The notes: generated by a model not told the origin, from the sequence alone. A stretch of DNA of 64,000 nt from Progne subis subis (GCA_022316685.1 JAKJHU010000158.1:347493-411492); one strand, 5' to 3'. Shown: positions 27,501 through 43,107, numbered from the stretch's first letter. A program made the numbers and translations.

Positions 27501-28003
27501 TAAAATTAATGCAAACTATCATAACTCTGTCTTTTTATTACTGGTAATATTCCTCTAAAATATTAGTCTCCTTGGCTGAACCAGCATGTCTTTTTGAAAA
27601 TTGTCTTTGAAGATCAGAAACTCCTTAGCATAAAAAGTGAAACATACAATCATGTTAATTTGACAAGGTAAAAGGGGGAGGAAAAAAAAAAAATCACTTC
27701 AACTTAGTATTTCTGAAACTCAGGCTATTCTTTCATTTAAAAGAAAAAAAAAAAAAAAGGCATTTTTCTTTCCTGGTTCCCACTCCAGTAACAGAAGTGA
27801 GGATGTAACAAAGGCTTTTGGCCCTTCAAGTGTTTTAAAAACAAAACAAGAAAGTTTCAAACTTGGCAAGTAGGCCAAAGTAAGCATCTCCCATCTTACA
27901 TGAAATTACTAAGTTTGACTAAATTGCTGAAGCTCAAACCACCCTGGCAATCCAGTGAGTGCTCATCTCTCCTTGTTTGCATAATCAGCACCACAGCTAT
28001 GTA

Positions 28004-28026
28004 CATATATATATATATATATATAT
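28004..28026 (+). repeat. (TA)n microsatellite
   Basis: About 11 TA units. Confidence 0.95.
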
Positions 28027-31000
28027 TTATATGCATACATATGCAAGGAAGAGGCAAGAGCTCTGGCACATGTGTTGTATAAACAAGAAATTCCAGCTGG
28101 AATTTCTTCCTTCCTCAGTTAAAGTGAGCCGTGTGCCCGGCCAAAACACCACCTCATCCAGTTATTTCATCAAAAACAAACACAGAGCACCCCCACGTCC
28201 CAGGTTTCGTATCAAAAACCCCACAACCCAAGAACTTCACGAGCTGGCAGGAGCATCACGGTTTTCCAAGCTCCAAGTGCAGCTTATGGTAACACTCTGT
28301 GAATGTTGTATTCCCAAATCATTCGTTCCTCTCATCTGCTTTGCAGCAGGAAACGCTCAGAACAGCCCATTCCTCACCGCTCCCATGTACCACAGCGTTC
28401 CTCTGAGGAATCCCTGTTCCCATTCCTGTTCCCAAACGTTTATGGACGCCCCTGCAGTCAGTAATGGGCTCCTGGTTGCAGAGCTGCAGAACAGCACGTT
28501 CATGGCTGCTCAGCACCCCGAGAACCACAGACTGCTCAGAGCCACCCCGGGGGAGAAGCTAAATGCCAGCATCCAGGGATGACAGGGCTGCTGGCAAATA
28601 ATCCTGTCTCTGAGGTTATAATTGCACAGGTATTCCCAGGGAAGCCAGGGGTTCTCCTCTCCACACAGGCTCAGCTCTCCTCAGGACAGACATCCAGGCT
28701 CTCCAGGCACACAAATCCACCCACACGAGTGTAAACACACACAGAGCCATCCTGGGGCAGCGCGGGCTGCTCCCTCCGCAGCGCTGCCTCAAACACCCAG
28801 CCCCGACAAAACACCATTTCCAGGAGTGCAGAGTAACCTCCTTTCCATAATTGCTCACTCCATTTTTAAAAGCATGTTCCTCTCCCTTACAGTTACAGAA
28901 TGATTTCAAAAGCATGAACCCATTAGACATTTGCCTCAGTCTGCCCTCAACAATAGCCTGGAGAGATAAAACTCTCATTTGTTTCCACAGAGGCCCTATT
29001 GATTCTGCTGTCACAGAATATGACTGTTCTCTCCTCACGCTGCTTTTCAGAACATTCTGCCGTGGAGCTGCACTTTTATTGCCTTGCCCGTCTCCCACAG
29101 CAGCTCTGGAGCGGTGGATTCTCACAGCACCACCCCTCTCCATCCCAGCAGAGCTTTCAGCAGGCAAGGCACAGATAAATCCACTTCACACGCCCCAACA
29201 CACCGGAGGGTTCATGCAAAGAAGCAGCCGGGCTGTGGGGAACACCCAAACTCTGTTCCAGCAGGAACATCCAGGAGCCGGCGGAGGAGCCACCTGCCCT
29301 AAGGAATCACCCACAGCATCACACCAGTGCTTATGGCTCTTTACAAAAACAAGGTCAGAGGGCTTATTTCTGGCAGTGCTGTGAGATCTCCAGGCTGATC
29401 CTGGGCTGTCACTGCAAAGCTGCCACATTTTATTAGGACCAGGAAATATCGACTGCATTCCGTCCCTGGGATGTCAATGATGTGATCCTGCAAGGGAATT
29501 CGGACACAATTTTCATTTCCAGGGTAGAAAAAAGCAAGGCAATGCAACTCGAAATCGAAAAAAGAATAAATTTAGTTTGTTGCTATTTGGGTCAGTATGG
29601 ACCGGTCCTGCAACATCTGACTTCATTTCCAACACAATAAGGACTAAATAAAGACACAGGAATTTAGCACACCAAGTATTTTACAGAGCTTACAGCAGGA
29701 CCTTGAAACATTTTCAGTGATCCTGATCCAACTCCAGTTATAATGCTGCAGCCACCTTTAGCTCACTAAAATGATTCTATTAACTGTGGGGAAATTTCAG
29801 CATCTCTGACAGCAGGGAAAGATTCCTCAGTGAATCTGTGCCAGAAATACAAGGTAGCTTATGGATGCTGAGATGTTTGGCGACGGACTAAGCTAAGTCC
29901 AAGGGCTACAGGGAGCTGCTCAGCCTCAGAGGCCACCAGGGACACAGAGACAACTGTCCCTGACCTGTAACCCTGCCAGGCAGCTCCTTGTCCCACTGAA
30001 CTCAGTGTTCCCACCCCAAGCAGAATATTCCAACAGTCCTTATAAATCTCCTCTTAACCTGCCCCTTTCCCAACGCCCGGCGGTGCAGGAAGCTTTCCCC
30101 AGCATCCTGAACAGTTCCAGGGGGATGTAACCCACACTTGAGAGCTAACACACAGTTCAAACAAACATCAGATTGGTTCTCATGGCAGCCCATGTAATCC
30201 CTGGGTTCCTCACATCTGTCTTTCATTTGGGATATAATCACACATTTCTTTTGCATTTTATCGTTTAATTTCATATACTGTTTACTTGATCTGGGGTCTG
30301 ATCTTGCTGCAGCCAAGGGACATCGTGCTCCTCCTTACCCATATAAATGTGGAGCTTACAGAGTCTGCAGTTCTGCTCACCAACACATCCATGTATTTAT
30401 AGAAGAGAATTGCTCATACGTTCTTCCCTCTAAACTACAAATATAAACTCATAATACTTCACAAAAATCTAGTGGGAAAAACTACAGAAACTTGACCAGC
30501 TCGCCTATAGACACTTAAAAACAACTGCAAAAGCTTTAAGGGAGGTGAGGGGGCAGAAAGAGGTATCAATATTTAATCCACTGCTAAAAGTGTAGCATCA
30601 AAGCTGCATCAGGGTGGCATAACGTTGCAGCTGCTTCCATTTTCGTGTTCTTACATTAAGAAACCAGCTTTTCCTTTTGCATTATGTATTAAATAGTACA
30701 TATTTTAGAATCTCAGAAAATCATCTCTAAGCCTTGCTAAGCCTTTATAATTGAAAAAATTGCATTTAGCATTTTACCAGCTAGACATGCATGAAATACT
30801 AAATTCAAGGACAGAGCTAATGTTAATTTCTCAATAGTCTCCTGTGATCTACAGACCTTTTCAAACTCACCACATCTGCAAAACAGAGCCATCAAAGTAG
30901 TTCACATCCTAACTTAAAGCACACTTGCGTTCTTCATGTTTGAGCAAGGGAAGTTCAGGCTTTCTATCCAGGCAGATTCCTTTCCTGAGAAAATTGCCAC

Positions 31001-34000
31001 CACGTGGTGACTGGCCTGTACGCTGGGTACCACCCTCAGTGCCTGGCAGCACTCAGGAACCGAAGAGTTATGTTTGAAAACACAGGGATGCACTTCGCCC
31101 AAGCCTGGCCGTGAAAACCTGGGTTTGCAGGGTGCTCCAGACAGGAGCTGTGTTTTCCCAGCTCCCAGGAGCAGCCTGGCAATGGTCAGTGCTGTGTGAG
31201 CTTCCCAGTCGATCCCACACCCTGGAATGCCCCTAACACCAGGCAGGCACACGTTGGCAGTGCCAGCACGGAGCAGCCTCACCCCAGGGCACAGGCAGAA
31301 CCACAGGAACAGCAGTTGGACGTATTGTTAACAGAATACATTTCTGGCAACTGAAGAGCAATTAACATCAGAATCCTTAATCATCTTGAGCATCCCACAC
31401 CGGAGAGCTGGGTACCGGTCTGTGGCAGAGCCAGGGCTGATGTGGAGCCAAGGCTGCAGCTCTGGCACAGCCCAGCCTGAGGCACCAGCCCAGCCACACA
31501 CACCCCAACAACTACGGGGCAACTTCCTGGGAAAAGGGAGAGGGGAAAGGGTTTTTTTTACACCACATCCAGAGCAGAACAGTGCCACACATTCCCTCAG
31601 CACCACTGAAGGCACTGCAAACTGGGTTTACTCTACCCATTAACACATTGCACACAAAAAGTCACCCCACGGATCATCTTTCAAAGCAGTAACTCCCTTT
31701 TCCACAGCGTATCTGCACAGCATTTCGCACCCGTGTGAGTTTGCCCCGCTCGTTTTAACTAGCTGGGTCTAAAGCACACGCCAGCGCAGCCCGGAGTTCC
31801 CCAAGCTGCCTGGCATGCATTATTAAAGGCGAGCAGATGTTTATTCCCACTGCAGCTGCATTGTTGCTGCAGCACACAGGCACCCTTCACGCGGCGCAGA
31901 ATGAGGCCAGGCGCTCCCTGCTCCGGGATGGAGCCGGTGGCACAAGGAGAGGTGTTCAGGCAGGCACAACTCGCTAATGGGTTCTGAAACAGCAGAGACA
32001 CCCACGGTATTCTTCATCACTGCCCCGACCTATTTCACAGTTCATTCTAAACAGATTTGGATGCATAAAATCATCCTAAGCGCCGCATTTAAAGGCATTA
32101 TCTCCCTAAGCACAGGATGCCTCCAACACCTCTCCTGTATTGATTAAATGACCAACATAGCAAGGATTTACAAGTCCACTATAATAGAAACCATCTCCTC
32201 CAGCATCTGCCCATCAGTTCTTTGTGCTCCTTTATCCCCTCCACGCTTTAAGTGGTTTTCCATTTTTTAATAAAATACATTCCTGGTCACACCATTAAGA
32301 GTATCACCGGAATGTAAGAGCACCGAAAACACTGAAACAATATTCTTCCACTCAATATTTCTAAACAACCGAACAGCACGTTAAAAGAATAATAATAAAA
32401 AAGACAATCACTCTGAAATATGGCCTGGTTTTGTCAGCTAGTGTAGATTTTAAAAGTCAGATGCTTGCATTTTACTTGTCTGCCATTACTGGCAAATTAA
32501 AGCTATGAACAAATGCTGCGTAGGCAACAAATAATTCTACTAACACGCCAACAATCACTTTAATCTCTTCCACTTAACAACTCATGAACCTTTTATGAAC
32601 ATAATCTTCTAGAAGGTAGCTGGTAATACAAGATAATCCCAGTACAAGTTTAATTAAAAATACAAACTACATATAGCTCCATGCTTACCAACTCTTTCAG
32701 GCTGAAGGAGCAGGAGTGGCTATTATTAATAGCTCTGTTAATCTGGCAAACTGAAGTGCACAGGAACACGCTAGAGAAGCATTCAACAGACCATTTCCCA
32801 CTGAAAAAAGAACCCTCACAAATTCTAACTTGCCTTAGCACAGCATTTAAACCCTTCCCCGTTTTAAACAGCTGAACTAAAGCTTGCTTGCAGAGCTATG
32901 GATCCTACTTTTATGAAGAAAATCCAGTACAAGATTATTTCTTGTTACAGGCTACAATGGAATTAATCAGAAACTAAAAATAAAAAAGCCATTTTCCTTT
33001 AGGAAACATAGAATTTGAGTCACTTGGCTGTCAGATAGAAGTCAACATAGATTTCATTTGACTGCCAAGAACCTTATTTGACTGGACATAAAAGACATTT
33101 GCTATTTTTAAACATACCTCATGTAATCATTTAACCAGAGCCCTGTAATTCAGACCGGGGAGCTCTTTCCACATTCAAAAGCTGATCAGAGCACGGGTCT
33201 TTACAGTTCTGTTTAAGAGTTGGCTTCTTTCCAATAAATACAGTTTGCACTCCCAAGCTCCCCTAATAATCATCTGCACAGCTCTTTCCCCTGCTCCTAA
33301 ACCCAGTCAGAAATATTTTCAGCTGCCTGAGAGCCTCCAGAAAGCTTTTTCTGCTTACTCTGACCACAGTCACTGCCTCATAGGTGTGGCAAGCAAGAAC
33401 CAGCCCAGGCAGGCCCACACTGGCCACCGATGGCCACTCAGTGGTCACGGGTGTGTCCAGCTTCTCACTGCTCTGCGAATAACGAAACCCAAAATTTCAC
33501 TCTGCCATGTGGTGCCAGCAGCCAAATTGTCACAAACGCAGAAGTGGCACCTACCTGTGTCCCAAACCTGAATCACCAGCTGAGAAACTCCGAGCTTTAC
33601 AGCCACTCAGCCACAGAAGAATTCTCTTTAACACAGATGAGCAAATACATCTCTGGTGAACCCTCCTGACACACAGAGAATGAAGTGATGTGCAGGTGAG
33701 CTGTCACATTCTTTTTGAGAAGCACATTCCCCAAACCCGTAAGTTTTCCCCATTTTTTTGTTCCATTTTCCCTTTGGATGAGTCTGTGCCATGGTGAAAG
33801 GCACTGTGAGTGCTCTTTTTCACACCAAGAAAATAGCAAGAAATCCCATGCTGGAGGGAAAAAAGCGCACAAGCAAGCAAAATTAAACCTTGTGATCTAA
33901 CACAGATTCCTTTAAACGTGTTTCAGCTCCAACTCTTCACTGAGAACTAAAGGCATAGCAAATATTTTTGCCTCCTACAAGAGAGAATCAAATCTTAGAC

Positions 34001-36269
34001 ACAGCTGAATGAGTTACCACTACAGAGAAATGTGGGTTTCCTCAAGCTCGGGATCATCAAAAAAGCCAGACTGTACAAAGGCTTTGTCCTTTCAGGAACA
34101 CACTCCACTAATCGGAGCAGACAAATGCAATTCCCGTGGATTTCCAGCTCCTGCAGGGATCTGGGAGGGTGCTGTGGCTCAGAGGAAGGACTCTCACATG
34201 TGCAAGGCAAGCCCTTTAGATGCTGCACTGTAACAGCATTTAGCAGCTGCCTCCTCTTCAATGATTTGATGCATTTCACTACCCAGGGCTACCCCAAATG
34301 TCAGACTCCCAGTGCACCCTTCATCTCCAAGCAGATTCTCACTAATGTGAACACTTCCAATCCTGGCAGCGTTCAGTCCCCAGAGCACTCGAGGTTTGTT
34401 TTGATACCAGTGGCTTAAAAAAAACCCCAAAAACCAAAGAAAAAAACCCACCTAAAAACTGCACTGTGCTATAGAGACAACACTCGCAGCCCCTCCTGAC
34501 AGCCAATTTATCTGCAGTCCAAATTCAGAGCTAATCAAGTCACCAGAGCAAGCACACGAGGCACGTGCCACGCTCAGCAGCTCCTCCTGACAAACACTTA
34601 ACATCTGCAGTCTTCTGAAACACCAGACATTTTTCTACAGCTGCAGAAGTCAAACTGTGCTATGGATGACTGGCCCCTGAAGTCCTATTTCTGCAAGCAG
34701 GAACTGATGACCTGAGAACTCTGAACATCAAGGAACTAAGCAGGCAGCAATCTCCCAGGGGTGCTTAAGGGATGCTACCCAAATCGGTTCTGCCCACACA
34801 AAAATCCGCTCCTTTCAAAGTTTCAAGTCTTTTTTGAGGCATGAGCACTGAAAACAAGGGCTTTGCTGCTGCCAAGAGGTACTTTTAAGGTAACTTTTAA
34901 GGTGCCTTTCTGTATCAACATAATGTGGAAAATTAATGCAGTGGATCTCAAAAAACCCAGCCAGAGGGGGAAAATAATTAAGTCACATTCAAGAAATGAG
35001 GCAAACTCATGCACATGCCTAGGTACAGTCACCACAGAAGGAAACCCTCCTGCCCCAGCCATGCTCCCTGATAATCGTTTAGGTTTTATTTTAGAGTTTA
35101 AGGAATATTTTGGTTTTACTTGTGACACCAGCTCACTACAGCCACCGCCTCTTCTCTAATCTCAGCCCAGACAGAAAGGCCACAGCAGCTCAAAAACACA
35201 TCCAGGCACACAGAGAACAGACCTGGTTGGACTTCAAACAGAAACTTTAGATCACAGAGGGATCAGTGTTTCCTGCACTGCAAGTATTAATCTCTTCTGC
35301 CTAGTTTTCCTCCCTGGAGCCCGCCCTTCCTCTCCCCAGGGAAGAGAGAACACAGATTTGATTCTTCATACACCCACTGGACCACAGACTGATTTAAAGA
35401 ACCTTATTTAAATGAGGTGCAAATTATGTTCCTACTGAACTGGATTCTACAGAACAGATTTTTATTAAAACCAAATATGTACAGAGGAAATATCCCCCCG
35501 GCTTTCCTCAGCTTCCAGGAGGGTGACTCCACCTCCTTCCATCCTGGAAGGCTCGTTCAGAACTTCACCTCTGTGCACCTGAAAGTGAAATCCCAACCCC
35601 AAGCCGTTTCAGGAGGCAGAGGGAAGGTTCCCCAGGGAGGATTTCCAGTATTGATTGGGAAGTGCTCCCTGCAGGAGCCAAGAGTCCATCAGCAACGGGA
35701 GGGACACCAAGGGCAGGACTCAGCACCAGGAACGCTCAGAGCTGTTCCTGCCTCATCCTTCTGCTCCACTGAAAGCACAAATATGAAAACTAAGAGCAAG
35801 ATTATTCCTACAAAGCTTATTTTAAAGGCAAACTTGATCCAGGACAAGAATTACAGCATAAAAGGGTTCTGAAAACCACGGAAAACAACAAACCAGAAAT
35901 TTATTCTGAAAGTTTTAAGGGAAAAAAAAATTAATATAAGCTCAAATTTGGCATCTAACGGAAGAGGCATTTAAAAAAACAATAAGAATAATTTCCATTC
36001 AACACCAAGGAATTAGATACTCTCTACAGCTGCTGGTATGGCAAGATCCTGAACTACTTAGCTATGGCCAAGTAATACCAAATAGATACACTGGGACACA
36101 AAATAACAAATAAAAAGACACAACATGCAGTTGCCATCAGAATTAGGCATTTGAGTAAAAGAGCAAATGTCAAACTCAAGTGTACAGCGAGAGCGTGGTG
36201 ATCTGCAGTGACATGGAACAGAGCTCAGTGATGTTTTGATGCAAGTGTACTATTATCTACAGATATTTT

Positions 36270-36286
36270 TATATATATATATATAT
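36270..36286 (+). repeat. (AT)n microsatellite
   Basis: About 8 AT units. Confidence 0.95.
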
Positions 36287-39200
36287 GTTTTTAATGCATT
36301 AACTGCCTGTTTCACGATCACTGAGGAAAGGAAACGTCATGTTTAACTAAGTCAAACACAATTTTAGATTAGCAGAGTAAACAGACGCAGCAGATTGGCA
36401 CTTTCTTATTGCCCAACAGCTATAAAACCCCCCCGATAACGAGGCACCCTCACACCTCTTTTGTAAGCAGAAGAACAAAACTGCAACGAGTAACTTGGCC
36501 CAAGGTCATGCCGTGAGTTCTGAGAGTTTCTTAAGTGTCTGGAGCACGATCCAAATATTGTGACACCAACATCTAAATTCTTGTCAGGAATTAACAACCT
36601 GTAATCTTCCCAGTCTCTCTTGTTGTCTGCTTGTACCCTGACCCTTTATCATCTCCAGAAGTTAAACATATTACCCAATTATGATATCTGTGGTATCCAA
36701 TACAGGAAAGACGTTCAGTTTCCAACAATGTCATGAACGAAGAGATTCACTCAGGATCCCTTCCAGCCTTCGCTTCTCTCCAAGAACATCTGAGATGTTC
36801 TCCCAGCAAGGAGAAGCACGGATGTAACTTCTGGGGACTCCCAAGACTTGACTAAACATACACAAAAGTAATTAAATTCCACATCTTGCTGAACTCGTAC
36901 TTTGGGACAAAAGCTGTGGAAGGAGTTATTTGATGACTAATTAGCGCAGGGAAGAGCACGTTAATTGAGGCAGGGCTGCAGAGAGCAGTGACGGACCCAG
37001 AGAACACGAGCGCAGCAGTTCCACTGCTCACACTCCAAAGAGAAGCAGTTACACAATAAAACCCAACAATGAAGGACTGAGGCTATTCAGCACGAAGACA
37101 AGCAGGAAATAAGAATCAAATGACTTTTTCCAGCCAGAAGAATGAGCAGATATGCTGTTTACAGGCTGTTTAACAAAGCCAGCCCTGGAAGGTGAGCTGT
37201 GACAGGGACTGAGACTCGGGGAAAAAAGAAACATCCTCAAACACTCACGTTAATCACTAAAAAGCAGAACAGGGAGTGTCTCAAAGTCTACAGCGGGGAA
37301 ATGGGCAGAACTATGAAAAAAACCCCAGCAGATGTACAAAATAAACATGTCACATGCATTTCCTGTAATCTCTGTGTGAGAGACAGGAAAGTGTCACTGA
37401 TAAATGCAGAACCCTCCCCATGAATTAGTACAATTAAAAACAACCTTCAGCTTACCAGACTGTGTGCACCGCTGCCTGTTCACCCACTGCCCTGAACAGC
37501 TCAGAACTCTGATGAAGCATTCAAACAGCAGCCAGGGCTGCTCCAGCAGAGCAGAAGAGAACCTGGATTCTGCCTCAGTTTTCCTCCAAGAGCAAGGTTT
37601 CCCTGATCTACCACAGACAGGAGGGGCAGATCCAGGGGATAAGCCCGTGGGGAGTTACCAGCTGGGCATTTGACTCACAGGAATCTCTAAGTGTACAGGT
37701 AAATAGGTTTGTTGAATCATTGAGTAAAAGCTCTCCTCTGAAGGGTTCATGGAAGGCAAGTAACATAATTCAGTGGTTTAAGGAGCAGTCAGAGCCAGGT
37801 CTATTAAGTTTCATGAAAATGAATGACCTTAGAGACATAAATTAGATTTCCTGCATCTCACTCCCAGTTTGTAGAAATGAGGATTAAGTGTTTAAATCTC
37901 CTGCACCGACCTCATTAGAAGATCTTTAAGGGAGACACTGCATTCCTTCTTAGCCAGGCTGCACCCCCTGGCACGGCAGCACCACAGGACACACAGCCAC
38001 TGGTAAACTGAGCTTCATTCACCTAAAGCAGGAACCCAGTGCTCTGATGAACCTGTGTTCTTCCTTCAGTCAACGCCCATCTGAAGGTCCCGACTGTCTG
38101 ACACCACCATTCTTTACTGGATATTTCTCAGGGAAATACACCCCTTAAAGCACTACAATTCCATGATCTACAGCACTTCCTTCTTTCATATTCATGACAC
38201 TTTTCATGCAAACATATTCCAGTCCCTTGTGGATGCTGACATCAGCAAACTACTGCCATATATGCACTTGTTTAAGAAGATTCATAATCCTTAAACACAT
38301 ATATTTAATAGCTTTGATATTTAGCACAAAGCTGCTGATCCCCTAACACCCTATAACGCATCGTTAATTACTAACTGAATTTGCCATTTTCTTTAAACCA
38401 GGGAATAAACTGGTTGCCAAAATAGTAAGCTTTGACAGAAATCATCATATTTTGGTTTAATTCTCTATTTCACCACACCAAAACAAGTCTAGATCATCGC
38501 GCTTTACATTAATTAGTGCAGGTGCTCAGGTTTAGAACGTGGTGCAGTCCTACCAGCTCCCTGCAGACCACTGTGAGCTCAGCAGCAAGAGAGGAAAGGC
38601 CCCTCTGGCTTAGGTTTTGTCCAAATTTTAAAGATACTAGCTGAAATGAGACCACGTGTCAGTTTATGCAATACATGGTTATGGAACAGGCAGTGCTAAA
38701 AGTCTGCTGAGCCAAGCTCTGGGTGCAGAGCTGAGACTCCAGGAGTCAGAGGCCCCCAAGTGAAGAGTCCAGAGCCATCTCCTAAAGCACAGACACAGAA
38801 GGGCTGCTGGAAGTCACTGTCCTTCGGGGAAGGAAAACTGGCACCTTCCACGTGCTGCCATGGCACTGAACACCTGCTGGATGTCTAATACTGACATTTG
38901 TGGGGAAAATGCTATAAACATACACACAGAGTTCATATCAAACCAAAGAAAAGCCGGGTTTTCTAAGAGTTTTAACAGCGACTTCTCACTGGTAAGAAAT
39001 TCTGCTCTTACTGGTTTTATTCATTTTCAGTGCAGGACAGGAATGTTTCCCCTATGTATTTTACCAACAGTTGCAGGAGATGCCTGCTCCCAGACCAGCT
39101 GACACTGCCAATGCTTCCAAAGAGCACAAAAAAGAAGGAGAATCTGCAGGAAGATGGGCCCAATGCCCAAGAACTTGACTGCTTCCACCCCAAACCAGCT

Positions 39201-41727
39201 GGCCACATGAAAAGGACCAACATAAAGGAGACACTGCTCATCACCCCAACAGAAATATTTATTAGCACTGGATGACACAACTTCCTTTCTCTTTCTTTAT
39301 GCCCTTTCCTCAGAGAAAACAAACTTTCCTAATTCACCTCACTTCCCCCTTCCCCCCTCCCCAATTCCCTCCTTCTCTTATTTCATGCCAGTAACTTGGA
39401 GTGCATAATGAATTTCCCACCAGCCTGCCACGACAGTCATCTCAGCAATAACCAACATTCCTGAAAGTTTTGTGCAAGCCAGCAGATGGATAGGAAAAAA
39501 CTCTCTAATTAATTACATCCCCAGTAAGGCATGGCCAGACAGAAAGCAGCATTTGGGGTTTTGCTTGGCAGCCAGGAGCCCATAGGCACAGCCATGTTAT
39601 TGCCCACTCAGCTGTTAGGAAGGACACTGGAAAAAAGAGGATTTCACTGGCAGCAGAGATGGAGGGAGCAAACTTCAGGACTTACAAGCTCCTGTCTCCT
39701 CAGCAGAAACACTAAAACAGAACCTTCATTAATTCTGCTGATCAGGAAAATAAATTTACACTCCAGCCCTCACTGCCTGTACTAGAAAAGATCACGGAAC
39801 ACCCATCATCATAAAAGAGAATTCCTGTTACATATTTGAAACAGGCCAAAATTGACTCTCAGTACCAGGGATTAATAATACCACAGTAACGTTTTTTTTA
39901 TTACAGACAAGTAGATTAAATACACAGATTAACTAAGACCTCGAAATTAACGAGCACTCCTTTTCTTCCACTTATCCAGAATCTTATAATGTGAACTGGC
40001 CTCTCATTTGTGTTCTGGAGGAAGAACAAAAGACAACCTACATAGTCAGAGAATAGCCCATCTTTCAGTAACTCAATCATCAAAACCTTTTAATCTATCG
40101 AATTTATGCAATACCTAAAGCGATCCACATTTTCAGAATTGCACTTGTAACACAACTAAGATGCCAAATGCAAATAGAACCCTTTCTGTCTGGAATCCAG
40201 AGAAACACCAGTGCCTTCCAAACACACGTTTCTATGAATCCCACAGAAAAAGAAAACAAAAGGAAAAAAAGGTGATCATTACCCCCGCTGGGCACAGAGG
40301 GAAAAGTGATGTTTGTATCCTCGCTAGTTTCACTTTTCTCTAGGTCAGTGTACAATTCTGGGTGCTCAGTGAACTAACAAACATTTGCATTAAAAAACAA
40401 ACGCAAAGCCGAAGCACACAACACCTATTGAGGCAGGCACAGCCGGGCTGATATTTCGATCTGTTTGTGCTTTTCAGTCCCTTCCAGGCAGCCCTTGCCC
40501 CTGTGGGCTGCGAAGGCAGAAGGAGCCAGGGCAGCATTCATATCTTGTTTGCTCCTTTGTTCCCCCATCAGCCTCTCTGAAAGGAGCAGTTGGGCACAGC
40601 CACCAACATGAGCAAAGCCTGTGTAAAACGCTGCTGGCAAACCCACAGCCAGAGCACAAAGCTGCCTTGTGGATCCTGCTCCCCAACACCTCTGTCCCTC
40701 CAAGGAGGGCACGGATTTTCTTCCCAGCAGCTTGCTGGAAAAGCCATTCCCCAAGTGGAGCTGATCACACTCGCCTCCCTTTGCCACCTTCCCCATCTCC
40801 CTGTTCCAGCAAACCAACTCCGCTGCACTAACCTGCAACTTCGTTTCAGGCCGCTTTAAAAAACACACATTAAATAAACCGGTCTCAAATCAATAGGGGG
40901 TTTGTTCTGTTATGGTTCGAAGATCAGTTTCACTTAAAAATACACCATATTTTAAGCCCATTGATTTAAATTTAAGCTCTGAGCTAAAATCGGAGAGTAT
41001 GCATGCCTTTTAAGTCAAGCACGACAATTTGTTTAGACTTCATGCAACTGAGACAACTGCAAAATATAGCAAAACCAGAGTGAAAAATAGCCAAACATTA
41101 AAAACAGTTAGTCTAGCCAGGACACCACCTAAAAAAACCCAAATACCAGCTCATTAGAAACTTAGAGCTGCTTGTTTTGAGATTGTCAGGGATTTTAACA
41201 GTTAACTCCAACCCCAGCCACCACTTTTTTAATTTACGTCCTTGCTCCCTTCGTCTCATCCCTGATCTTTCAGGATCACATAATAACTAATTGTTTTCCA
41301 ATTGTCATTATTTTTCCAGCTAGAAATGAAGCACAATTCGGGCACTGTGTTCACACACCGAGAGCAGAGTGTAACCTGGCACCGAGGCTCACAGGCTGCC
41401 AGTGAAGCCAGCGCTGCCCTCGGGCAATGCCAGGGTGTGAAGAGCCCTGCTGGGAGGACAGGCACCTTCTGCAGGGCCATGACCCCTCCACGAACACACA
41501 CCCGCTGAATTCTCCGTGCTCCTAGCACACCTGGGTCCCCCCCCTCTCCCGAAAGTGAAATAAATTCTTTATGGGCGAAACAACCACCCGGCGTGGCTTC
41601 AACAGAAAGATGCGTTTTGGAGCTGTGAGAATAAATTTACAGATTGAGCGTTATTTTTAAAAGTCAGTTATTTAACCACAACAACAAAATGCCCTTTTTC
41701 TCACCTAAGCTGCAACGAGTTTACAGG

Positions 41728-41945
41728 ATCAGAGAATCTCCTGAGCTGAAAGGGACCAACAGGGATCAGAGTCCAGCTCTCATCCCTGCCCAGACACCCC
41801 AAAATCCCAGCCTGTGCATCGCTGGGAGTGGTGTCCCAATCTTCCTGGAGCTCGGGAAGCCTCGGGGCTGTGACAATTCCACCCTCTAGGGGAAGAGCCC
41901 TTCCCAAAATCCAACCTGACCCTCCCCTGGCACAGCTTTCTAAGT
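41728..41945 (-). mobile_element. CR1 LINE 3'-end fragment
   Basis: AGAATCTCCTGAGCTGAAAG opens the fragment; the middle reads GCATCGCTGGGAGTGGTGTC and GAGCTCGGGAAGCCTCGGGG. It ends near TCCAACCTGACCCTCCCCTG. This is a recognisable avian CR1 subfamily in antisense orientation. Confidence 0.85.
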
Positions 41946-43069
41946 TCACAGCTTCAAAAATCACACACACCACATCTCTAAACCAGTGAGTGTTGTCACT
42001 TACTGTCCTTTTGCTGTGGCAGCCCTGGATCCACACCCACAGCTCCACAGGGAGGGCTCTGCATGCAAACAATCCCACCAAGGTAAAACAAATCCCTGGA
42101 TGCACAGGAATCGCTGCTTGCTAAGCCACCAGGAATGGCTGCTGAGGGCAGGTCTGTCTCTCCTGGTCCCACTCACCTTTTCTGCCCAGGAAACGCTCCC
42201 TATTTCACACAGGAATATCAGGAGCTTTGTCTAGGTGCAGTTGCCCTTCCCAGTCTCTGCACAGTACAAATTCCCAGGCACAGGAATCCCAGAGCCACAG
42301 AGAGGCAGCACAAGTGTTCCACGGCACCTCTCTGAACTCACACCACAGCACTCATGAGGACAATAGCCACAGTCTCCGGCCACACCAAAGCTGGGAGTGA
42401 GAGAAAAATACCCAAAAAGTGTCCTCAACCCAGAGGAAACCACCACATTTTATCCAGGTAAGGAAAATGAAGTCATTTACCTCAATTGCCCACTGAAGTC
42501 AGCTAAAGAGTCAAACCCAAAACTCAGACCTCATGATTCAACTATGACAGCCACTGTTTCCTGTTTTCCAAAGGATCCAGCACACTGGCAACTTTTGCTC
42601 AACAACCATGTTATTTTTCATTCCCTTCCTGCACACCTCAGCATCACCAGCTAGCTGATGTCACCAGCGAGCCAACTGAGACTTGGCCATACCTCAGCAG
42701 CCAGACAACCCCAAATGTGAAGCCCGCGTGCAGCAGTTGTTCTTTTCCATCCTCAGCACCACCACGAGGAGGAAGGGGCTGCACTCAGTGACTCCAGCTC
42801 CAGACATCCTACAATCCTACAGCTGCTCTGGGCCTTTTCACAGATGCTGCTGGAAAAACAAAAGACTGAAACAATCACCAGGAAGGGGAACTGTGTACAC
42901 ACTGAAGTCAACCTCTGCACTTCCTCTTGCTTTTGTCATTCCCGAGGCTTTTACTGACGTGTCCTCCCCCGAGAGCAGCATCCCCGGCACACACACCCGC
43001 GGGACGAGCCCAAGGGCAGCACGGGGGGCTGAGCAGCTCCCAGGCGGGTGGGGTGTCGGTGCAGGAGGT

Positions 43070-43107
43070 GGAAGGAAGGAAGGAAGGGAGGAAGGAAGGA
43101 AGGAAAG
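43070..43107 (+). repeat. (GGAA)n microsatellite
   Basis: GAAGG/GGAA units with one GGGAGG interruption. Runs of GGAA are ETS-type binding sites. Confidence 0.93.

Larger units (their letters stand above)
24551..41727. other. Long non-coding stretch, probably intronic
   Basis: About 17 kb of mainly unique AT-rich sequence with the (TA)n at 28.0 and (AT)n at 36.3 kb. The short frames here show no domain, conserved motif or splice-bounded structure that I can defend. Confidence 0.6.

Noticed and set aside
40425..40868. 147-residue minus-strand frame
   Set aside because: No domain or splice-site support; composition typical of random moderately GC-rich DNA.
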